DNA of 64,000 nucleotides from Dioscorea cayenensis subsp. rotundata (GCF_009730915.1 NC_052476.1:186001-250000); one strand, 5' to 3'. Numbered from the stretch's first letter, positions 30,901-43,563 are shown. Made by a program: numbers and translations. Notes: a model not told the origin generated them from the letters alone.

Positions 30901-32361
30901 AGTAGATCCAGCAAGCGTTATAACACCATTTGATGCCTCACGGATTTGTACGGGAGGTTTCCCAGGTACAGATACCTTTCCTGCATTACCATTACCAGCC
31001 TCAAGTTTCCCAGTGGATGCAGGATCGAGCAAGTCTCTCACTTCTTCTTTTAGAATCTTCACAATCATATGTTCCAGTTACATTCTTGATGCAAAAATTC
31101 AAAATGTTTGTATTCATGCTATCATAAGCATACATAAGTTTAGAAAAGCAAAAGCAATTAGAAATATCATCCTATTTTCACTCACTCACGTGTCTTCCTT
31201 TTAGAAAAGCACGGAAAATGTTTGCATTAACTAGAAGAAATTTCATAAGGTTCAAGCTCTGATAAATATAAATCTTGCCAAATCAAAGGTAGCAACAGAG
31301 AATCAAAAAGCTATAAATCAATTGTACCTCAATAAATGAGACACGCAGTTGGAACTCAGCCTGATGCTTTAAACTTTCAATCTTGCCAAATAATGCATTC
31401 ATAACTTGAGGAATAAGTCCAGATTGTTGCCCATCCTTGACTGCAGTCCCCATAGTGTATGTCTTCCCTGAACCTGTCTGTTGCATATCAAGAAATTCAG
31501 GCACTAAGATTCTTGAAACAACATGATACAGTGATTCAACAAGGGGTGATCGAAAGATTTCGTATAACCGTACCTGACCATATGCGAGGACAGTCGCATT
31601 ATACCCTTGGAACAAACCATCTACAAGTGGGGAAACACATTCTTCAAACATCGCAGATGATGGAGAACCACTACTCCCATAAACACGATCAAATGTAAAA
31701 GAATGACTGCCAATTTGCACCTGCAAATCAAAAAGCATTTAATCAATGTTTGACGAAATATATAACATAACAATATTAGTATAGCATTCTGCCTTCTCAA
31801 TCTACACTCTGTTTGCCACCTCAAGTTTAATCTAAAAATTTGTTAATATTAACAACACTCACAACCCAAATAGAATCAAAAGAATCAAAATCCAGTTTCA
31901 ATTGCCATGTTTAACCAGAAGAAATAGAGAAAAAAGATACTAATTCTTCCAAAGATAATAAAACCAATGAACAGGAAAAAGAAAAAAAATATATAAACAT
32001 ATATATTTTTTTCCCACCCATATCTTCTCCTCATTGAATTGTCCACAATCAATAACTCAATGCAAACAATTAAACCATAATAATGGATTAATTATCAACA
32101 CCCACACACAAAAAAGCAAAGTCAAAAATCACAGCTTGGAATCCGAATTGAATAAAAAAAACACAATTAAATGAGAAACTAAATCAGATCCAAAAAAAAA
32201 AAACAAGAAATGGAGAAGAGAATAACCTGAGGTTTTCCATGGACAACAAAGACACAATCTTTACAACCTTGCAAACGTTCATCACCGATGAGAGGCCGGA
32301 TATGCACAGCCACCTTAACACAACAATCTTCTGCTGCTCCTCCACCACCTCCTCCATCCAT
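24986..32361 (-). CDS. FRA1: Kinesin-4 motor protein, KIN-4A / FRA1
   Basis: This plus-end microtubule motor acts in cell-wall deposition and cell elongation. I read 25 exons: 32361-32227, 31720-31574, 31477-31328, 31056-30803, 30504-30317, 30239-30115, 29861-29825, 29624-29533, 29406-29296, 29166-29053, 28914-28833, 28666-28551, 28173-28075, 27974-27861, 27780-27664, 27565-27485, 27254-27183, 27047-26954, 26881-26850, 26757-26660, 26570-26475, 26350-26129, 25973-25811, 25442-25284, 25201-24986. They give 1037 residues, near the family's roughly 1035. Motor motifs are intact: P-loop GQTGSGKT (about 93-100), switch I NNQSSRSHA (about 225-233), switch II DLAGSE (about 270-275). Long coiled coils follow, with the KIN-4 tail motif [16 protein letters not shown] near the end. 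The start MDGGGG precedes [14 protein letters not shown]. Exon 11 has a second possible donor 15 bases downstream. Confidence 0.95.
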
Positions 32362-32499
32362 CCTCCTTCACAAACAACCAAATCTAGTGCCAAATCCAAG
32401 CCCAACAACAAGAACAGCAATGTGAGGAGCAAGATCAAGGGAAACACAATGCATTACCCAAAAAAGCAACAGGAAAGTGAAATGGCACCAAGAATGGTG

Positions 32500-32695
32500 G
32501 GAGAGAGATGTAGAAATAGAGAGAGAGAGAGAGAGAGAAGCGGGGGAGTGGAGGAGTAGGTGGTAACAGAAGTGAAAGCAATGGGGAAGAGCAAGAATGG
32601 GAGGAGAAGCAAGCAACAATGATTTCTCTCTTCTTCTTCTTCTTCTTCTTTTTCTCTTTTTTCTTTTATATATATATATATATATATATTTGTTT
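32500..32695 (-). promoter_or_regulatory. Kinesin 5' leader/promoter microsatellites
   Basis: Upstream of the kinesin start, read on the minus strand, lie a GA/CT tract (about 32518-32538), a GAA/TTC tract (about 32626-32650) and a TA tract (about 32669-32690). These may cover the core promoter; no single TATA box can be chosen. Confidence 0.4.
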
Positions 32696-32744
32696 GATTG
32701 GTTTTGGGGGGATGTGGAAATAGGAAGAAGCTTGAAAGGGAAAC

Positions 32745-33790
32745 AGTCTTCCCAGAATGACCCTGTGATGGTTTTTTTTACTTTTTTTTTTTTGTGTTGT
32801 TGAAGAGAAATCATTCCCAGAATGCCCTCGTGTGACTGTTGAGTAGTTGTAACTCGGAAGAAATGGGAGCATAATATACGAATTTGGTCTCTACGCTAGC
32901 TCACTGCTTTCGAAATGTCTTCTACTCGTATCTTTCATAGTGGCTAATTTATTCTCGAAAAATAAAGCTCACACTAAAGTATTTTTACGCTCGAAAACGA
33001 TCATCATCTCAGATCATGCGATTAATCGAGCTCATTTTCAGTCGTGAAAAAGATTAAATGAACTCATTTTTAAAAGTAGAGGAACTATAGTTGAGAATAT
33101 TCATGAGCAGAGGAACTTAAAGAATATAGTGATTTAAACAGAAAAATCATTTAGGGTATTCTACTTTAAAAAAATATTAGTAGAAGAAGCTTTGGGTTTG
33201 GAATTTCCATACCGAAATGCACCTGTTGGTGACTGAGCTGGGAAAAGAGGAACTTTGGTTGGAACTTGGAACGCTTGCTACTCCCAAAATGCCCCTGTGA
33301 ATGACTACTGAGCTGGAAAAAACAGAAAACTTTTGGTTGGAATTCTCTTCCCAAAAAAGCCCTTGTGAGTGGCTGATCTGGGAAAAGGAAAAAGCTTGGT
33401 TGGATTGTTCTTCCAAAAATACCCCTGTAAGTAACTCAAATGGAAAAGAGATTGGGATGCTCTTTTCTTAAAATACCCTTATATTCCCAAAATGCCCCTG
33501 CAAGTGACTGAGCTGGAAAAATAGAAAAACTTTGGTTGGAATACTCTACCAAAAATACCCCTGTGAGTGGCAGAGCTGGGAAAAGATAAAACGGCTCTGG
33601 TTCTGGTTGGAACCACTCTTCCCAGAATGCCCCTGTAGATGACACTATTCTCAGAGTTCCCCTGATGGTATATATGTATAGTATCCCCAGAATGCCCTTG
33701 TTGGTGGCTGTAGAATGTTCCCAAAATACCCTTATTGTAATGGTTGGAATTTGTTCCCAGAATAACCCTGACAGAGTGTGTGAAAAGGGA
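32745..33790. repeat. Degenerate minisatellite upstream of kinesin
   Basis: About thirteen copies of a core like TTCCCAGAATGCCCCTGTGA occur, near 32749, 32815, 33211, 33281, 33349, 33410, 33468, 33483, 33547, 33619, 33683, 33717 and 33752. In the best part (33180-33620) the full unit is about 65-70 bases and also holds GACTGAGCTGGGAAAAG and ACTTTGGTTGGAA. The copies differ a lot, so the array is old. Open frames on the minus strand here are products of the repeat, not genes. Confidence 0.8.
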
Positions 33791-34006
33791 AGTGATGATG
33801 TAATGTAAGTATTGGACATGGATGGTTGGTGGTGTGTGTGTCTCTCTTGATTTGGTTTGCTGGCATGCCATTAATTTTTCATAATTTCTTTTAATTTTTA
33901 TTTATTTATTTATGGTTTCTTTTCTCTGACACTATGTTTGTCAGTTGCTTTTTTTCTTTTTTCTTTTTAAAAAAAAAAAAATTTGTAGTAATGTTAAGGT
34001 AGTTGT

Positions 34007-34047
<41 letters not shown>

Positions 34048-35169
34048 GATGGAAATCTAGCTATTTGTTGTTAAATGTTTTTTCCGGATATACCCCTGTC
34101 AAACAGTTAAATGTGTCTTTCAATATGTACCTCATAAAATTTCTTAATTATGGTATGACCTTTGTTTTTTTCTTATATATATATATATCTTGAATATTCA
34201 CATAATTATGTGTATAGCTTTCAATCAAAGCAAATCTCATGTATACCTTTCAAATTTAGTGAAAATGTATTATTTTATATTAAATAATAAAAAAATATAT
34301 GTTCATGTATGTCCCTTAAAATTTAAGATAATTTTATTCATTACATTTAAATAAGAATTAATTAGGAATTTAGACGAAATTGCTATTTTTATATAATTTA
34401 TAATATCCTTGAATAGTGTATGTTGGATAGAGAGATATATGGTTTCATTAAGGGGTATACAAGTAAATAGATGAATTTTGAGGGATACAATGGTAAAACT
34501 ATATATTTAATATGTTAAATATTTATAATGGCTTTTTACAAATGTAGCCTCTTAAATATCTAGATTATTTAGTAAAAAAGACACTGTCTCTCCTTTAGAT
34601 ATTTAATACTTTAGAAATGAAAGAATTATGTAGTAATTTTGATTTTCATAAAACATAAAAAGCAAACATAATTTTTCAGAAATACACACACCCCACTAAT
34701 GATTTTTTTTTTTTATTGTATAAGTTTTTTTAATTAAAAATAAATGAAATAATAATAATAATTATATAGAACAAGACAGCTATGTAGCATGAGGCACAAA
34801 GTGGCACAAAAGAAGACTTCACATGCTTCTCTTTTTATGTGGGATGTGCTTTGGATCTGTTAACAATGTACTTTTTTATTTAATAATATCTATATATATA
34901 TATATATTACATTTTTTTATTTTCCAATTTATAAACATGATTATAAAAAATCACTAGCAAAATATGTCAAGTTTATTTTCTAAAAATTATTAAATCTTAG
35001 TCTTATTTATTTATTTTTAGTTTGTGTTTTTATGTTCGTTTCCGCTTCTTTATTGTGATTTTTTAGTTTAAGATTTTTTTATTTTTTTTATTTTTTTAAT
35101 AGATGTGACAAGCGCCACTTGGCACACTGTACAAAAGGGTTATCAAATGAACATGCACGTATAAAGGCA

Positions 35170-35600
35170 GAATTATATGAAACGGTGACACCACATCAGA
35201 TTATATCCCCTTGCAATTATAAATCACCACATCAAGACTAAATAGGGGTTTTAAATTACATAGATGACAAGTTGGCATCCATGTCCACATCCACGTCAAA
35301 TCGTATGAATTACTAAATTTTTAAAATTTTAAACCCTACCAAAAACCCTAAAATCATATTCTCAAATACTATAAAAACTATACCCAGAATTCTAATACCT
35401 AAACCCTAAATCCAAAACCCTAAACCCGAAACCCTAAATAGTAAACTGTAAACCCCCGCGATTTACTATTTAAGGTTTCGGGACGGATTTTCAATTTACC
35501 TTTACATGTTTAGATAATAAAAGATAAAAATCTGATGTGGCATATTATGATTTGAAGGGATAAAATCCTACGTTGTGTCACAATTTCATTGAATCCTAAT
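35170..35600. mobile_element. Foldback (MITE-like) element with telomere-like core
   Basis: The two ends are inverted copies about 80 bases long. The left end contains GTGACACCACATCAGATT and ATATCCCCTTGCAATTATAA; the right end, read on the other strand, contains GTGACACAACGTAGGATT and TTATCCCTTCAAATCATAA. Both then reach CACATCA. The centre (about 35393-35440) holds several AAACCCTAAA motifs, like degenerate plant telomere repeats. Exact ends and target duplication were not resolved. Confidence 0.6.
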
Positions 35601-36907
35601 ATTGCCCCCACAATCCCCCGCGTTTGTTTAACTTAGGTTTATTTTCATTTGAAAGACTTTGTTACGTTTAATTTTTTATTTAAAATTATTTGATTGAATT
35701 TTATGAAATGTATTACATATCTCGGTCATATATAATATCGGCACTATTATATAGTCCTAATGAAATGACTTTGAATAATTTCTATTAATTACGTGAAAAA
35801 TAAACAAAAAATATTATGATTATTGATTACCACTCAATATATACCAAACTTGTAGATTTGCAAGTAAGCAAGAATCAATTTTACTTATTCATTAAGTTGA
35901 TATAATATTTAATATATATACGCACACATACTTAATTTCTTTTGTATGAAATACTTTAAAGTTTTATATAATAATAGTTCTTAAAGGCGAAGTTTTGAAG
36001 TTGTTACATGTAATTATAAATAAGGGAACGTTCCTTAGAAGGTAAAAGATTGAAAGATTATATATTATACAAATCAATTATTTTAATATAAAAAAACCAT
36101 AATTTTATGGGAAATTCTCACCTTTTCTTTTTAGTTTGTTTTCCAATGCATTTTAAGGTTTTTTCCTTCACATATTTATCTTTAAAAAATATGAAATTAC
36201 ATGCACACCTTCGTAGAGTTTATTTCTATAAGTAAACCCTTGCCCCAATTAATTATCGATTAGCATCTAATAATGTAGGAAGAAAATTAAGTCAATGTCT
36301 TATATAGCTCTTAAATGTACATTTCTAAATATTCGATATTTTATATAAATTATGTAGGTTTGTATATTTATTTTATTTCAAAATTATATTTACCTATATA
36401 ATTAAGATATTTAACAGTATAATTTTTATTTTTGATGTTATTGAATAATTTAATATAATTATATATATATATATATATACATATTAAAAAATATGAATAA
36501 ATTATGTGTCAAAATGTGCGTGAACTTTTTAATTATACCACTTGCTTGCGATCGAAGTGTATATATATTTTTTAATTAAAATTAAATAGTTTTTAGAAAG
36601 GTATATATATGTAATTTTAAAGGTATTTTATTAGTGAAAAGTTATGTTAAATAAAAATAAAATTCAACAAAAAAATAATGAATAAAGTTGGTGTTTCTCT
36701 ATTATATGTACATAAGTCATGTGATGCAAGGAAATGAATAATTTATCCAAGTGATTGAGTACAATGGTAGGACAAACTCTTAAACAAATCCCAAGTCCAC
36801 ACTAGTCCACGTGCCCCAAATACCCCTACGCCTTCTCCAATCAATTAATTCATTCATAGGGGAAATATGCAAATATTACTCTTTGAAATCCTTGTATTTG
36901 TACATGA

Positions 36908-37556
36908 CTAAGGTCTTGTTTGAATTGGTTTTTAATATAAGTGCTTTTTTTTTAAGTTTTGTAGAAGTATTTTAAAAAAAAATGAATTTCAAAGTAAGTT
37001 AAATGTTTTTCCGTATTTTATATTTGGATAGGTTAATACATAAGTGTTTTTATGTGTGAAGTTGTTTGGATGTAGAATTGTAAAAGCACTTTTGGAGATG
37101 ACAAATTACTAAAATAAACTGCAGTTTCCAGTTATTCGATGTAGTTTCTGATTATTCATAATAGTTTCCGGTTATTCAGTGCAGTTTCTAGTTATTAGTT
37201 TCTGGTTATTCACTACACTTTATGAAATATAAATTAAAAATAAAAAATAAAGGAAAAAAAATAGCATAACCACTCCACATATTCACATATATTCGATTAA
37301 TTTGGATGAGATTTAATGTTAAGAGGGAGAGAAATAATGAGGGAATTATTTATTTGTCAAGGCTAATTTTGTAATTTTACACCCCAAAAAATAAACTTCT
37401 CAGCTTCTACACCTAGTGGCCACTTTATGAAAAACAAACATTTCATCTTTTACTTCGCTGATAGAACAAATAACATATGTAAAACGCGTAAGTGTTAACT
37501 TATAAAAAGACTTCGAGTTTAAAATAAGTACATCCAAACAACCCCTAAACATCATT
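36908..37556. mobile_element. Possible hAT-like MITE remnant
   Basis: The right end reads GTACATCCAAACAACCCCTA and the left end CTTGTTTGAATTGG, a loose inverted match typical of hAT-type MITEs. Inside, a motif of about 24 bases like GTTTCYRGTTATTC repeats four or five times (37119-37215). Ends are weak and no target duplication was found. Confidence 0.3.
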
Positions 37557-37906
37557 TGCAAATAGACATTCAAGATGATAAAACATAAGAGAAAGCTTAA
37601 GAGAAACAAATGGGATTAGGATTTAAAGAAGGAGGGCACTGTTGAATTTTGATAAAATTGGTATCCATGGATTTCAAATCTACATACGTCCCTAAATGAC
37701 ACAACCTCTTTTTTATATATATTCTATCTTTATGTAAATATATATTTCGTTATTTTACTTTATCATTTTGCAATTTGGTATTTGGTTTTTATTTCCTTCT
37801 TTGTTTAAAGATCTTTTACTATTCAATGTTTTTTTATTGAAATATAAAATAATGATTATTTTTATGAGAGTATTTTATATACTTTAATATTGTTTTTAGA
37901 CTAAAA

Positions 37907-37980
37907 AAGTTAACTTAAGTAGTAGAGACTTGAATCTTTTTAATCAAATGGTTTTGAGTTTGAATTTCTATATATACAAA
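37907..37980 (+). repeat. tRNA-like (SINE-type) fragment
   Basis: TTAACTTAAGTAGTAGAG resembles a degenerate A box and GTTTGAATTTC, about 45 bases on, a degenerate B box. A related inverted fragment lies near 38065-38130. It could be an old tRNA-derived SINE piece or chance. Confidence 0.25.
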
Positions 37981-38514
37981 AAAATACATTTTTTTTGTCT
38001 AAAAGTTACTAAAAACTCATAACGAAGTAGATCTCACTCAACAGGGATTTTCTACAATAGGGATTTTTTACATTCATAAAGATTCAAACTCGAATGATTT
38101 GTTTAAGTAGCTTAAAGCCTCTATTTATATAGCCCAACTCTTGTTGGCTATATTTTCTAGTTTAGACCTCTCATGGGACTTATAAAAAATTTAATATCTT
38201 CACTTTATTTGGTAAGTTATTTATTTATTTATTTTTGGTTCAAATAGATATTTTCGTTAAAGGTTTACCTCACTAATATATATCATTCAATACGTTTTAA
38301 TAGTTTTTTAATCATCTTTTTAATTTTAAGATGGTTAGTTATTAAATTTTACATTTTGGTGGTTTTTAAGTTAAGCAAATATTATGATTACATCAAATAA
38401 ATATTACGGACACTCATTATAAATATCAATGGAAATGCATTTTTTTCTTAACAAGTTTCATGTAAATATTTTCATTTCAATGAGTTTTAATAGGATATAT
38501 CTTTTTATATTTAA

Positions 38515-38545
<31 letters not shown>

Positions 38546-39310
38546 ATTAAAGGTTAGGTAAGTTGTATGACAAGATGTGAATGTGGGCCAATGAGTGCTC
38601 CTCAAAGCCAAAGAATTGAGAAGATATTAAAATATTGCTTTGAAGGTGCAAGGCCTTGTCCAAAATAAAGGTTACAAAATGAGCTTAGGTGTCCTCTTGC
38701 CAATGACGACTTACCACGTGGCTCGTCATATTTTTTTTTAATATTTCTTTCATTAAATGAAATGTTAAAGAAATGATTAATTTTTCAATAATTTTGCTTT
38801 CAAATGTAACCAACATAATTAATGATTTTCCAAAGTTTAAAGTTTTGTTCGTTTTAATGTGTTTTTTTTTAACTTACACAAAATAATTAAAATTACTTTT
38901 ACAATAACAGTTTTTTTTAATGAATTTTTAATTATGAAGTTTAATTTAACAAATAATGCTCAAATTCTAATTAAAAAATTATCTTTCTTTTTAACTTATG
39001 AAATAAATATTTGTAAAAAAAAACCTAAACATGCATGTTTTTAAAAAATTATTTTATATGTAAGTTTTTTTTTTGTTGATATTTTTTCAAAAATAAAAAC
39101 TTGGTGTTTTTCAAAGTACTAAAAAAACATAATAATAAAAACATTATTGAAAAATATAAATTAAGATAGAATATATAAATCATGTTCCAAAAAATAAAAA
39201 GCCCTAGTCCAACTTTATTGTGCTGTCATTGTTGGTGAGGGGCAAAAAGGTCAATTTAATTCAGCACATGTTATCACGTGCCAATGATTCTTCCGGAAAG
39301 AGGAATGTTA

Positions 39311-39343
39311 GACACGTGTGTACCTCTCACTCTCACACGTGTC
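39311..39343. promoter_or_regulatory. Inverted pair of G-box/ABRE-like motifs
   Basis: GACACGTGTG and its exact inverted copy CACACGTGTC are separated by 13 pyrimidine-rich bases. Another CACGTG lies near 39276. No gene start is seen nearby, so its role is unknown. Confidence 0.35.
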
Positions 39344-39764
39344 CAAGTTTTAAAGCAACAACGACAAGAAGGAAAACAACAACAAAAGAGAAAAGTAAGA
39401 GTAGGTCCTCAAACCATTTCAATTTCTTCAAAATTTTTTTTTTAAAATTTATCAAATCTCTCAAATATTTCCAAGCTTCTCTTTCTAAATCTAAATTAAA
39501 TTAAAATTATAAAATTGCTTTTACTTTACTCCCTCTACCGGCAGTCTTATATCTGAATGGTCATACTTTAGTATGAAAATAGTAAGCTTGTCGTTTTTTT
39601 TTTTGTATTGACAGTGCTCTTGCTTGGCGGTGCTAAAAATATTTTTGATATTTTATAATAATATAAAAAAAATAAATAGATAAATTTTTTTAAAATAAAT
39701 AAATAAATAAAAATAAAAAAATACATTATTAGAATAAAAATAAATTAAAAGATCATCATCATCT

Positions 39765-39860
39765 TAATAGCCGAGCAGTTAAAGCATTTGATTTTTATAT
39801 CGAAAATAAAAGATTCAGTTCTCCCCCATGCATGGTTGAGACATAAATAAAAAGTGTAAT
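39765..39860 (+). repeat. tRNA-like (SINE-type) fragment
   Basis: TAGCCGAGCAGTTAAAGC fits a tRNA A box well (TRGCNNAGY). About 35 bases on, GATTCAGTTCTCC is a diverged B box. No folded acceptor stem is evident, so this is more likely a tRNA-derived SINE head than a working tRNA. Confidence 0.35.
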
Positions 39861-40126
39861 AAATTATTCTAATTGAGGCATGCTCTCTAGAGACACCCTT
39901 AGATTTAAATCTAGGGATGCCTCACAAATTCAACGACTACTGTCATTTTATACACATTATCAAATAGTGTTAAACAATGCTTAACAATAATTTTTTGTAA
40001 CTTTATGTATAGATATATAATAACCGTTAGATGATGATCTAATGATTATCATCAAATATCTAAAACTCTAAAAATGTACATACTTGATCTTTATCCATAT
40101 ATATATATATATATAGACAATACATC

Positions 40127-40421
40127 TTCTATGGACGCCCAATTATCAATTGTTGGATTATGATCCAACGGACAACATTAACGAACAATAATCATTGTCC
40201 CAAAACAGTGATTACTGAGTTACTACTGTTCATTGATGTTGCCCCGTTGGATTGAGATCCAATATAGACAATCATCTATGACGCATTATCGATTTGTTGG
40301 ATATGATCCAACGGCGATTAACGAACAATCATTGTCCCAAAAACGATGATTCGAGTTACTCGCTCATTGATGTTGCCCGTTGGATTGAGATCCAACAGCT
40401 GATAATGAACATCCATAGATT
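40127..40421. mobile_element. Foldback element built from two tandem palindromic units
   Basis: Two units of about 147 bases (40127-40274 and 40275-40421) share TGTTGGATNATGATCCAACG, AACGAACAAT and CATTGTCCCAAAA, then CATTGATGTTGCCC and GTTGGATTGAGATCCAA. Each unit is itself an inverted repeat, and the outer ends TCTATGGACG and CATCCATAGA are also inverted. It looks like a MITE that duplicated in place. Confidence 0.6.
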
Positions 40422-40494
40422 TTTTTTATTTATAAACGTCTATAGAAAAATGGTCCTCATATATATATAAATACTAAGAGTTTTCAATAACAAT

Positions 40495-40536
<42 letters not shown>

Positions 40537-41929
40537 GAAAGAAAAAAAAGAAGGTGTTTGTAAGAGTGCTTGGTGAGAACAAGAGGACAAGGAACGTTGA
40601 CAAAAAGGGTTGTTACATTGCATTGCATTGGATTGGATTGGATTGGATTGCTTTGCTTTGCATAGTTGTGAGAGCGTGCAAGAAGGAAAGGGCCCGTTGC
40701 CGACAGTGGCCGTTGCCCTCATGAAATCACATGGCTTTGTTGGACGCTTTCAATTCTCCGGATTTGGATTGTAACTTAAACAAGTTGAGCTTGATAGAGA
40801 TGTTTTGATTTCTTGGACTCAGTTTAAAATTGAGTAGTTTGAGTTTAAAATTTATTGATAAAATTTTTTATAAAATAAATAAATCATGTCAGGAGTGTGC
40901 ACTAACAAAAGATTAAAACTTAATATTTCAACTTACATGTGGTATATATATATATATATTGAATTTTGATAAATTTTTTAATTTAAAAAAAATAAAATAA
41001 AAAACTAAATGGATTTATTTTCAAAATTTAATTTTAGATGATATATGATATTGGGTGGATAAAGCCGTATAATTAAAAGTCTGTGGTAGGTGTTATATCT
41101 CTCTTCTCCAAAATTACATAGCAAAAAAAATTTATTGTCTCAATTTGGTTTTTAAAATTTTTTCTGAGTATACATATAGCATGACTTTTATCACCCCATG
41201 TGATATTTGACCGGTTTAATAATTTTCTAAGTGGTCAATAAACCACTATTGTATATTTCTATCTCTTGAAATTTTTTTAATGGGACAATGCTTGTGATCT
41301 TTGTCAAATATATATATATATATATATATAGATATAGGACAATGATGAGAATAAAGTAAAGGTGGATTAAGTGAGTTTATAAAAAGTAGTTGTTTTCCAT
41401 CCCTTTCATGCTTATAAAAGAAGAGAAGAAAGTATGTTTGGTATGTGATTTTTTTTTATATGCTTATTAAATTTGTCTGATAATTCAAGTTAACCATCCT
41501 TCATTATAAATAGAAAGAAATGTAGGAGAGTTTAATTTTTATAATAATTAATTAATTTTCTAAATTTATTTTAATTAAAAATGAAACCCTGAATTATATA
41601 TTCAAATTAATTTCATTGGGAATAGACTATAGAGTTGCAAAAAAAAAAATGGACTACTTGGGCCTTGGGTTTGCATAGCTTATTTGACAATGGTATGGGC
41701 CATGTTTGGCCCTTTATTGTGGGCCGTAAGGCCCACTTTAATGGATTTGGGTTTAATTCTAAACAATTTATCTCTATTTTATAATCAAGTTTTACTAGTA
41801 TATTGGATTTTTGTCAAATTCATTAATGATTGAACAACTATTAATAAAATATAATAATAATAGTAATAACAATAAAGTTAAGTTATCTCATAATTAAAAC
41901 TTTGAGTTGATAATAAAATATTTCCTCCG

Positions 41930-42752
41930 AACTTTTTACTTGTCTCATTTTAGAGTTTTTTTTATCATGTTTACTTGTTTATTTAGAAAAATTTATAGAA
42001 ATTAAATATTTTTTTTTTCCAAATTTACTCTTTATATTTAATGTATTTTCACAAATTTCAAGAAATCATGTTTAACTATACATGTTATTAAACCATATTT
42101 TAAATAAGGATAATATTGGAAAGTTAATATAATTTTTTTTTATCAATTTTAGATTACTAACTAATTTTAACGAATTTCTTAATCTATATGAATTAGTTAA
42201 AATAGAAAGGCTCGAGGGAGTAATTAAAAGTATAAATATTTTGTTTTATATATAAAATTAGCTTTTTTAAAAAAAATCTACTGTTAATCTCAATAAAAAA
42301 TTAAAGCAGAATATTCGAGAAATTCCTACAATTTTATATATTTCGTCTTTATTTTTTACTTGTCCCATTTTAGAGTTTTTTTTTATCATGTTTACTTGTT
42401 TATTTAGAAAATTTATAAAAATTAAATATTATTATTTTTTCCAAATTTACTCTTTAATATATTTTTACAAATTTCAAGAAATCATATTTAACTATACATG
42501 TTATTAAACCATATTTTAAATAAGGATAATTTTTGAAAAAGTTAATATAATTTTTTATCAGTTTAGATTACTAACTAATTTTAACTCGAATTTCTTAATA
42601 TATATGAATTAGTTAAAATAGAAAGGATAGAGGGAGTAATTAAAAGTATAAATATTTTGTTTTACATACAAAATTAGCTTTAAAAAAAAATCTACTGTTA
42701 ATCTTAATAAAAAATTAAAGCAGAATATCCGAAAAATTCCTACAATTATATA
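41930..42752. mobile_element. Tandemly duplicated Stowaway-like MITE
   Basis: Two direct copies of about 410 bases (about 41930-42341 and 42342-42752) are highly similar. Each starts with a Stowaway/Tc1-mariner-like end (TTTCCTCCGAAC, then ACTTGTCTCATTTTAG). Each has the matching inverted end (GAGGGAGTA) about 290 bases on, at 42213-42222 and 42631-42639. Each copy then carries the same 120 bases of flank, so duplication followed insertion. Confidence 0.65.
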
Positions 42753-43035
42753 TAATATCTCAATCAAAATATTTAAGTATCTTCTACATTTATGCATAAA
42801 AACCCAATAAAAATATAAAATTTTATGGATATTTGATGGATAAGATTATTTATTTATGTAAATAAAAATTTTTTTGAGAGGATTTATTTGCTAAAAAAAG
42901 GCTACATTTGTTTCATTTCCAAGTGTTCGGAGGGAGAATGCCCCAGAACCCTCGAGAGTCAAGACCCAAAGCTTCAAGGCGATAAGGAGGGCATCGTCGC
43001 CGGCGAAGGAGAGAGATCCGGCGATCGCCGCCGGT

Positions 43036-43521
43036 ATGGAGGAGGACAAGGGGGGAAGTACTGCGGCAATGGAGGTGGAGGATGCCGGTGGTGTGCCGGC
43101 GGGCAGTGGTGACGCATGGGAACTGCTTTCAATGGCTCGGCAGCTCGTTGGTGAGGGAAAGGCCTCTCTTGCACTTCAAGCGGTGAGAAACCCTTGTTTA
43201 GATGCTACCTTGATCTTTGCTTTATTGGAAAATGGAGGGTTTTTGATGGATTGAGCTTGTGTTTTGTTAGTTTGAATGATTGTTTGCTTATTGTTTTTGT
43301 TTTGATTGTTTCTTTTTTAAAAATTAGTTTTTTTGGATAGTTATCCTAATTTTTTAAAAAAAAATCATAGTTTTTATCAAAATTACAATTTTTTTTTTGG
43401 TTATCAATGCATGAATAACTTTGGTCTTTATTTTATTAGAAATGGAGGGCTTTTGATGGATTTTGAGTTTGAGTTTTGTTAGATTTGAATTCTTTAATCT
43501 TGATTGATGTGGCTTGTTTAT

Positions 43522-43563
<42 letters not shown>

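Larger units (their letters stand above)
33820..42880. other. Gene-poor AT-rich region with MITE-like elements
   Basis: Nine kilobases without a supported gene. Apart from the elements listed separately, the stretch is long A/T runs and microsatellites: (GTTGCT)n at about 34003-34046, TA near 34896-34910 and 36461-36479, (ATT)n at about 38517-38545, (ATA)n at about 40495-40534, a TTGGA/TTGCA pentamer run at about 40614-40662, and TA near 41308-41330. Open frames are short and unsupported. Confidence 0.6.

Noticed and set aside
32179-32872. Overlapping open frames on both strands around the kinesin start
   Set aside because: They come from GAA/TTC and TA microsatellites and from exon 1 read in other frames.
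33166-33871. Minus-strand open frames of up to 130 codons
   Set aside because: They are translations of the minisatellite; the apparent peptide repeat reflects DNA repetition.
35393-35440. True interstitial telomere array
   Set aside because: Only a few degenerate AAACCCTAAA motifs, inside a foldback element; not a perfect tandem array.
39220-39504. 94-codon frame rich in Lys/Ser/Thr
   Set aside because: Low complexity, no ATG context and no recognisable domain.
40495-40534. CRISPR-like or satellite array
   Set aside because: Plain ATA trinucleotide microsatellite in a plant genome.
41690-41745. Cluster of GGCCCA (site II-like) motifs as a promoter
   Set aside because: No gene start within 1.2 kb, and the motifs are short enough to be chance.
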